The translations under genes and the position numbers were made by a program. DNA of 64,000 nucleotides from Acidovorax sp. A1169. GTDB taxonomy: Bacteria; Pseudomonadota; Gammaproteobacteria; Burkholderiales; Burkholderiaceae_C. Location of the stretch: assembly GCF_030704685.1 (NCBI RefSeq), contig NZ_JAUZDX010000006.1, positions 124,001 to 188,000 of the forward strand, written 5' to 3'. Below are positions 60,678 through 64,000 of the stretch, piece after piece. Each line of letters opens with the position of its first letter. Position 1 is the first letter of the stretch. Below the pieces are notes generated by a model that worked only from the letters and a program-made list of their open reading frames with translations, had not been told where the DNA came from and searched no databases.

Positions 60678-63379
60678 GCGGGAGGCTCTTTCAGGGGTGG
60701 AGGGGGTCTGCGGGGCAGGCGCAGTGTGAATTCTGCCCCACCCCCATCGGCGTTGCGGGCTTCGATCTGGCCCTGGTGGGCATCCACGATGGCCTTGCAG
60801 ATCGCCAGGCCCAGGCCCACGCCCGGCGTGGCCGATTCGGCCTGCCCGCGTGTGAACTTCTCGAACAGCAGGGCGGCATCGCCCTGCATGCCCTGCGGCA
60901 GGCCGGGGCCGTAGTCGCGCACGCTCAGCACCAGGGCCTCGGGTTCTGCATGGGCCTGTACGCTGATGGGTGGGGCACCGTATTTGGCCGCGTTCTCCAG
61001 CAGGTTCACGAGCACGCGCTCGATCAGCACGGCGTCGAACTCCACCAGGGGCAGGTCGGCCGGGATGCGTGCCTGCACCTCGCGCCCTGCGAGGGCCGGG
61101 CCGGCGGCACGGATGGCGCTGCCCACCACTTCTTCCGTCGACTGCCAGTCCATGCGCAGGTGCACGGCACCGCTTTGCAGGCGTGCCATCTCGAGCAGGT
61201 TGTTGACCAGGGTGTTGAGTTCGCGCGACTGCGCCACCATGGCGGCGGCGGCGCTGGCCTGGTGCGCGGGCAGGGGTGGCATGGCATCGCGCAGCGACTC
61301 GGCCAGGCCGATCAGGCTGGTCAGCGGCGTGCGCACGTCGTGCGAGATCGCCGCGAGCAGGGCATTGCGCAGCCGCTCTGATTCCATCTCCACCACGGCA
61401 CCCTGCGCCACCTCCACGTAGTGCACGCGCTCCAGCGCAATCGCGATCTGGCGCGCCAGGGTATCGAGTTGCTTGGCCTGTTCGGGGATCAGCAGCCAGC
61501 GCGGCTGGGCGGGCCTGAGCGCCAGTACGCCGCGAACGCGCATGGGCGCCTGCAGCGGAACGTAGTGCCAGCTGTGCGCGGCCAGGGTGGTGGTGGCCAG
61601 GCCGGCGGGCTGGGCATTGCGCAGGCACCAGTCCGCAACGGAGGCATCAAAGCCTTCGGGGGCAGGGTCGGGCAGCACCAACTGGTCGCGCGCATCGGTG
61701 GGCAGCACCACGGCCTGGCCGCCGAAGTTGCGTTCTGTTGCCGTGCGGCCCAGCTCCACCACCTGCGAGGCCATGAGCGCAGCCGAGAGGTCGCGCGTGA
61801 GCTCGAACAGCGACTGCGCGCGCTGCTCGCGGCTGGCCGCGATGCGCGCCTGGAAGCGCAGCCCCGCCGTGAGCTGGCCGATGAGCAGGCCCACGGCCAG
61901 CATGACAGCGAAGGTGAAGAAATACTGCACGTCGCTCACGGCGAACGAAAACCGGGGCGGCACGAAGAACAGGTCGAACGACGCCACGTTGAGCACGGCC
62001 GACAGCGCGGCTGGCCCACGGCCCTGGCGCACGGCGACCAGCACCACGCCCATGAGGAACAGCATGACGATGTTCGCCAGCTCGAAATAGCCGTGCAGCG
62101 GCGCGGCCAGCGCCGTGGCCAGCAGGCTCCCGCCCACCGCCCAGGCATAGCGCCGCCAGCTGTGCGGCAGGCTGCTGTCCGGCTCCTCGTCCCCCACACG
62201 TCGCAGGGTCTGCGCAATGCGCCGGGTGCTCGGGGTGTGGCCCACCTCCATCACGTCCAGGGCCGGCGCCAGGGTGGCCAGCTTCTGGGTCATGCCCACC
62301 TGCCATGGCCAGCGGCGGCGCGCCTGGGCGCGGCGGCCTACGATCAGGGTCGCGCAGTTGAGCGCCTGGGCATGCGCCACCAGGGCCGCAGGCAGGTCGT
62401 GCCCGGTGAGCACGGCGGTCTGTGCACCCAGGTCGCCCGCAAGCTGCAGCACGGCCAGGATGCGGTCGCGCTCGGCGGCTGCCAGGCGCTGCAGGCGCGG
62501 CGTCTCCACATAGGCCGCATGCCAGCGCACGTTGAGCTGGCCCGCCAGCCGTGCGGCCGTGCGCACCGTCTGCTCGGCGCCCGCCTGCGGGCCGATGCAG
62601 GCGAGGATGGCGCCGTCGGTGTTCCATGCCGGGGTGATGGATTGCTCGATGCGGTAGCTGCGCACGTCGTCTTCGACATGCTCGGCCGTGCGGCGCAGCG
62701 CCATCTCGCGCAGCGCGATCAGGTTGCCCTTGCGAAAGAAGTTCTGCGCCGCGCGCTCGGCCTGGGGCGCCAGGTAGACCTTGCCGGCTTTCAGGCGCAG
62801 CAGCAATTCGTCGGGCGTCACGTCCACCAGCACCACTTCGTCGGCGCTGTCGAGCACGGTGTCGGGCACCGTCTCGTGCACGCGGATGCCGGTGATGGCG
62901 CCCACCACGCCGTTCAGGCTCTCCAGGTGCTGCACGTTGAGCGTGGTCCAGACGTCGATGCCGGCGTCCAGCAGTTCGCGCACGTCCTGCCAGCGCTTGG
63001 GGTGGCGTGAGCCTTCCACGTTGGAGTGGGCCAGTTCGTCCACCAGCAGCACGGCGGGCTGGCGTGCCAGCGCGGCATCGAGGTCGAACTCGGGCAGGGT
63101 GCGGTCCCGGTAAGGCACTTCGCGCAGGGGCAGGCGCGGCAGGCCCTGGAGCAGCTCGGCCGTCTCGCTGCGTCCATGGGTTTCCACCACGCCGGCCAGC
63201 ACATCGGTGCCTGCGCGGTGGGCGCGCTGTGCGGCGCTGAGCATGGCGTAGGTCTTGCCCACGCCGGCATTGGCACCGAAGTACACGCGCAGGCGTCCGG
63301 TGCGCGCCTGCTGCGCGTCTCGCTGGATGCTCTCCAGCAGTTCATCGGGGTCGGGTCGGCTGTCGCTGTGCAAGGCCAT
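60665..63379 (-). CDS. kdpD: KdpD potassium-sensing histidine kinase
   Basis: 904 residues from the ATG at 63379 (overlapping the small upstream ORF as TGATG). The N-terminal KdpD domain has the Walker A VYFGANAGVGKTYAML and PAVLLVDELAHSNVEGSRHPK. A USP-like domain (about 240-370), four membrane helices (about 400-500), a GAF-like part and a kinase core follow. The core has the phospho-His in AAISHDVRTPLTSLIGL, an N-box (NLLENAAKYG) and a G-box (GVGLGLAICKAIVDAHQG). It senses low potassium and phosphorylates KdpE. Confidence 0.93.
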   Translation of the reverse strand: MALHSDSRPDPDELLESIQRDAQQARTGRLRVYFGANAGVGKTYAMLSAAQRAHRAGTDVLAGVVETHGRSETAELLQGLPRLPLREVPYRDRTLPEFDLDAALARQPAVLLVDELAHSNVEGSRHPKRWQDVRELLDAGIDVWTTLNVQHLESLNGVVGAITGIRVHETVPDTVLDSADEVVLVDVTPDELLLRLKAGKVYLAPQAERAAQNFFRKGNLIALREMALRRTAEHVEDDVRSYRIEQSITPAWNTDGAILACIGPQAGAEQTVRTAARLAGQLNVRWHAAYVETPRLQRLAAAERDRILAVLQLAGDLGAQTAVLTGHDLPAALVAHAQALNCATLIVGRRAQARRRWPWQVGMTQKLATLAPALDVMEVGHTPSTRRIAQTLRRVGDEEPDSSLPHSWRRYAWAVGGSLLATALAAPLHGYFELANIVMLFLMGVVLVAVRQGRGPAALSAVLNVASFDLFFVPPRFSFAVSDVQYFFTFAVMLAVGLLIGQLTAGLRFQARIAASREQRAQSLFELTRDLSAALMASQVVELGRTATERNFGGQAVVLPTDARDQLVLPDPAPEGFDASVADWCLRNAQPAGLATTTLAAHSWHYVPLQAPMRVRGVLALRPAQPRWLLIPEQAKQLDTLARQIAIALERVHYVEVAQGAVVEMESERLRNALLAAISHDVRTPLTSLIGLAESLRDAMPPLPAHQASAAAAMVAQSRELNTLVNNLLEMARLQSGAVHLRMDWQSTEEVVGSAIRAAGPALAGREVQARIPADLPLVEFDAVLIERVLVNLLENAAKYGAPPISVQAHAEPEALVLSVRDYGPGLPQGMQGDAALLFEKFTRGQAESATPGVGLGLAICKAIVDAHQGQIEARNADGGGAEFTLRLPRRPPPPLKEPPAWPA

Positions 63380-63513
63380 CAAGGTTCCTGGGATGTGTTC
63401 ATGGGTCGCCGCTTGCTGCACGGCCGGCGGGCCACCAGCAGCCAAGCCAGCGCCAGCGGCACCAGCAGCACGGCCACCGCGCACAGGGCCGCCAGCAGGT
63501 CATCGCTGGGCAT
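63379..63513 (-). CDS. 44-residue single-helix membrane ORF between kdpC and kdpD
   Basis: The frame from the ATG at 63513 gives 44 residues. One membrane helix (LLAALCAVAVLLVPLALAWLL, shown in family terms as about residues 7-27) follows an acidic start (MPSDD) and precedes a basic tail (ARRPCSKRRPMNTSQEP). It starts three bases after the kdpC stop and its own stop overlaps kdpD as TGATG. Size and helix are like KdpF, but KdpF normally precedes kdpA. It could link the KdpABC pump with the KdpD sensor; that is a guess. Confidence 0.5.
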   Translation of the reverse strand: MPSDDLLAALCAVAVLLVPLALAWLLVARRPCSKRRPMNTSQEP

Positions 63514-63516
63514 GGC

Positions 63517-64000
63517 TCAGCGCAACGCGTCCAGCGCCAGGTTCAGCTGCAGCACGTTGATGCGTGCTTCGCCCACGAAACCCAGCCATGGTAGCTCTAC
63601 CTGCGATTCCACGAGGGCCGCCACCTTGTCGGCGCTCACGCCTTTGGCCTTGGCCACGCGCGCCACCTGGTAGCGTGCGGCGGCAGGGGTGATGTGCGGG
63701 TCCAGCCCGCTGGCCGATGCGGTGACCAGGTCCACGGGCACCGGCGCGGTGTTGCCGGGGTCGGCTTCGCGCAGGGCGGCGATGCGGGCGCTGACGGCGT
63801 CCTTGAGCGCCGGGTTCAGTGGCCCCTGGTTGGAGCCGCCCGAGGCGCTGGCGTTGTAGGGCATGGGCGCAGTGGCCGAAGGCCGTCCCCAGAAATGCCC
63901 GGGCGCGGTGAAGTTCTGGCCGATGAGCTCGGAACCCACGGCCGCGCCATTTTTAACGACCAGGCTGCCATTGGCCTGGTGCGGGAAGGCGGCCTGCGCA
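63517..64000 (-). CDS. kdpC: KdpC potassium ATPase subunit (cut by window end)
   Basis: The frame is open at 64000, so only about 160 C-terminal residues are visible. KdpC motifs: [60 protein letters not shown] and ARVAKAKGV. KdpC helps the KdpB ATPase bind ATP in the high-affinity potassium pump. Its start and the kdpFAB genes should lie to the right of the window. The kdp order kdpC, small ORF, kdpD, kdpE is one operon on the minus strand. Confidence 0.92.
   Translation of the reverse strand, partial: AQAAFPHQANGSLVVKNGAAVGSELIGQNFTAPGHFWGRPSATAPMPYNASASGGSNQGPLNPALKDAVSARIAALREADPGNTAPVPVDLVTASASGLDPHITPAAARYQVARVAKAKGVSADKVAALVESQVELPWLGFVGEARINVLQLNLALDALR

Overview
High-GC DNA (roughly two thirds G+C by eye) with gene content typical of a betaproteobacterium of the Burkholderiales. 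The DUF3348/DUF802/OmpA/DUF2894 cluster, the Liv-type acid transporter beside beta-oxidation genes, the TRAP and Kdp loci and the overall style fit the Comamonadaceae (Acidovorax-like). This is inference from gene content; no rRNA, tRNA or other marker lies in the window.

Region 1 (1 to about 11,900) is an accessory island of P4-satellite type. It holds the tail of a P4-type integrase, a control region with 11-bp-phased GTGGGAACA repeats, HTH/AlpA-like regulators, a train of small overlapping genes of unknown function, a PriCT/Toprim/DUF927 replication-type protein, a second unrelated integrase, and a broken second DUF927 copy. A second set of GTGGGAACA repeats follows, and the region ends near a strong terminator. 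A 16-bp palindrome recurs four times in this island. Two integrases and a half-duplicated gene suggest tandem or nested elements that recombined.

Region 2 (11,951-24,942, mostly minus strand) holds envelope genes. There is a DUF2127 membrane protein, then a four-gene overlapping operon (DUF3348, DUF802, OmpA/MotB-like, DUF2894) whose central pair looks like a MotA/MotB- or ZorA/ZorB-type ion-driven motor. A TonB-dependent receptor follows, then a second four-gene operon: solute-binding protein, TelA-family protein, solute-binding/von Willebrand A lipoprotein and a small membrane protein.

Region 3 (25,154-31,279) is signalling: a MASE1-like/degenerate GGDEF/EAL protein, then a Sia-type switch (CBS-PP2C phosphatase, SiaC phosphoprotein, diguanylate cyclase) without its SiaB kinase. 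Next comes a two-gene unit behind a near-perfect LexA box, and an unknown gene.

Region 4 (31,306-55,654) is lipid and acid catabolism: AraC regulator and esterase, Crp-type regulator, acyl-CoA ligase, LivKHMGF transporter, a fused hydratase/3-hydroxyacyl-CoA dehydrogenase, thiolase, acyl-CoA dehydrogenases, SDRs, a hotdog thioesterase, a GST and a quinone-oxidoreductase-like protein. An AidB homologue and an O6-alkylguanine-DNA methyltransferase lie at its end.

Region 5 (55,651-59,975) is an IclR regulator divergent from a TRAP transporter operon that contains a type II dehydroquinase, with an IclR-type palindrome between them. Region 6 (59,979-64,000, minus) is the distal kdp operon: KdpC (cut by the window end), an unlisted 44-residue membrane ORF, KdpD and KdpE.
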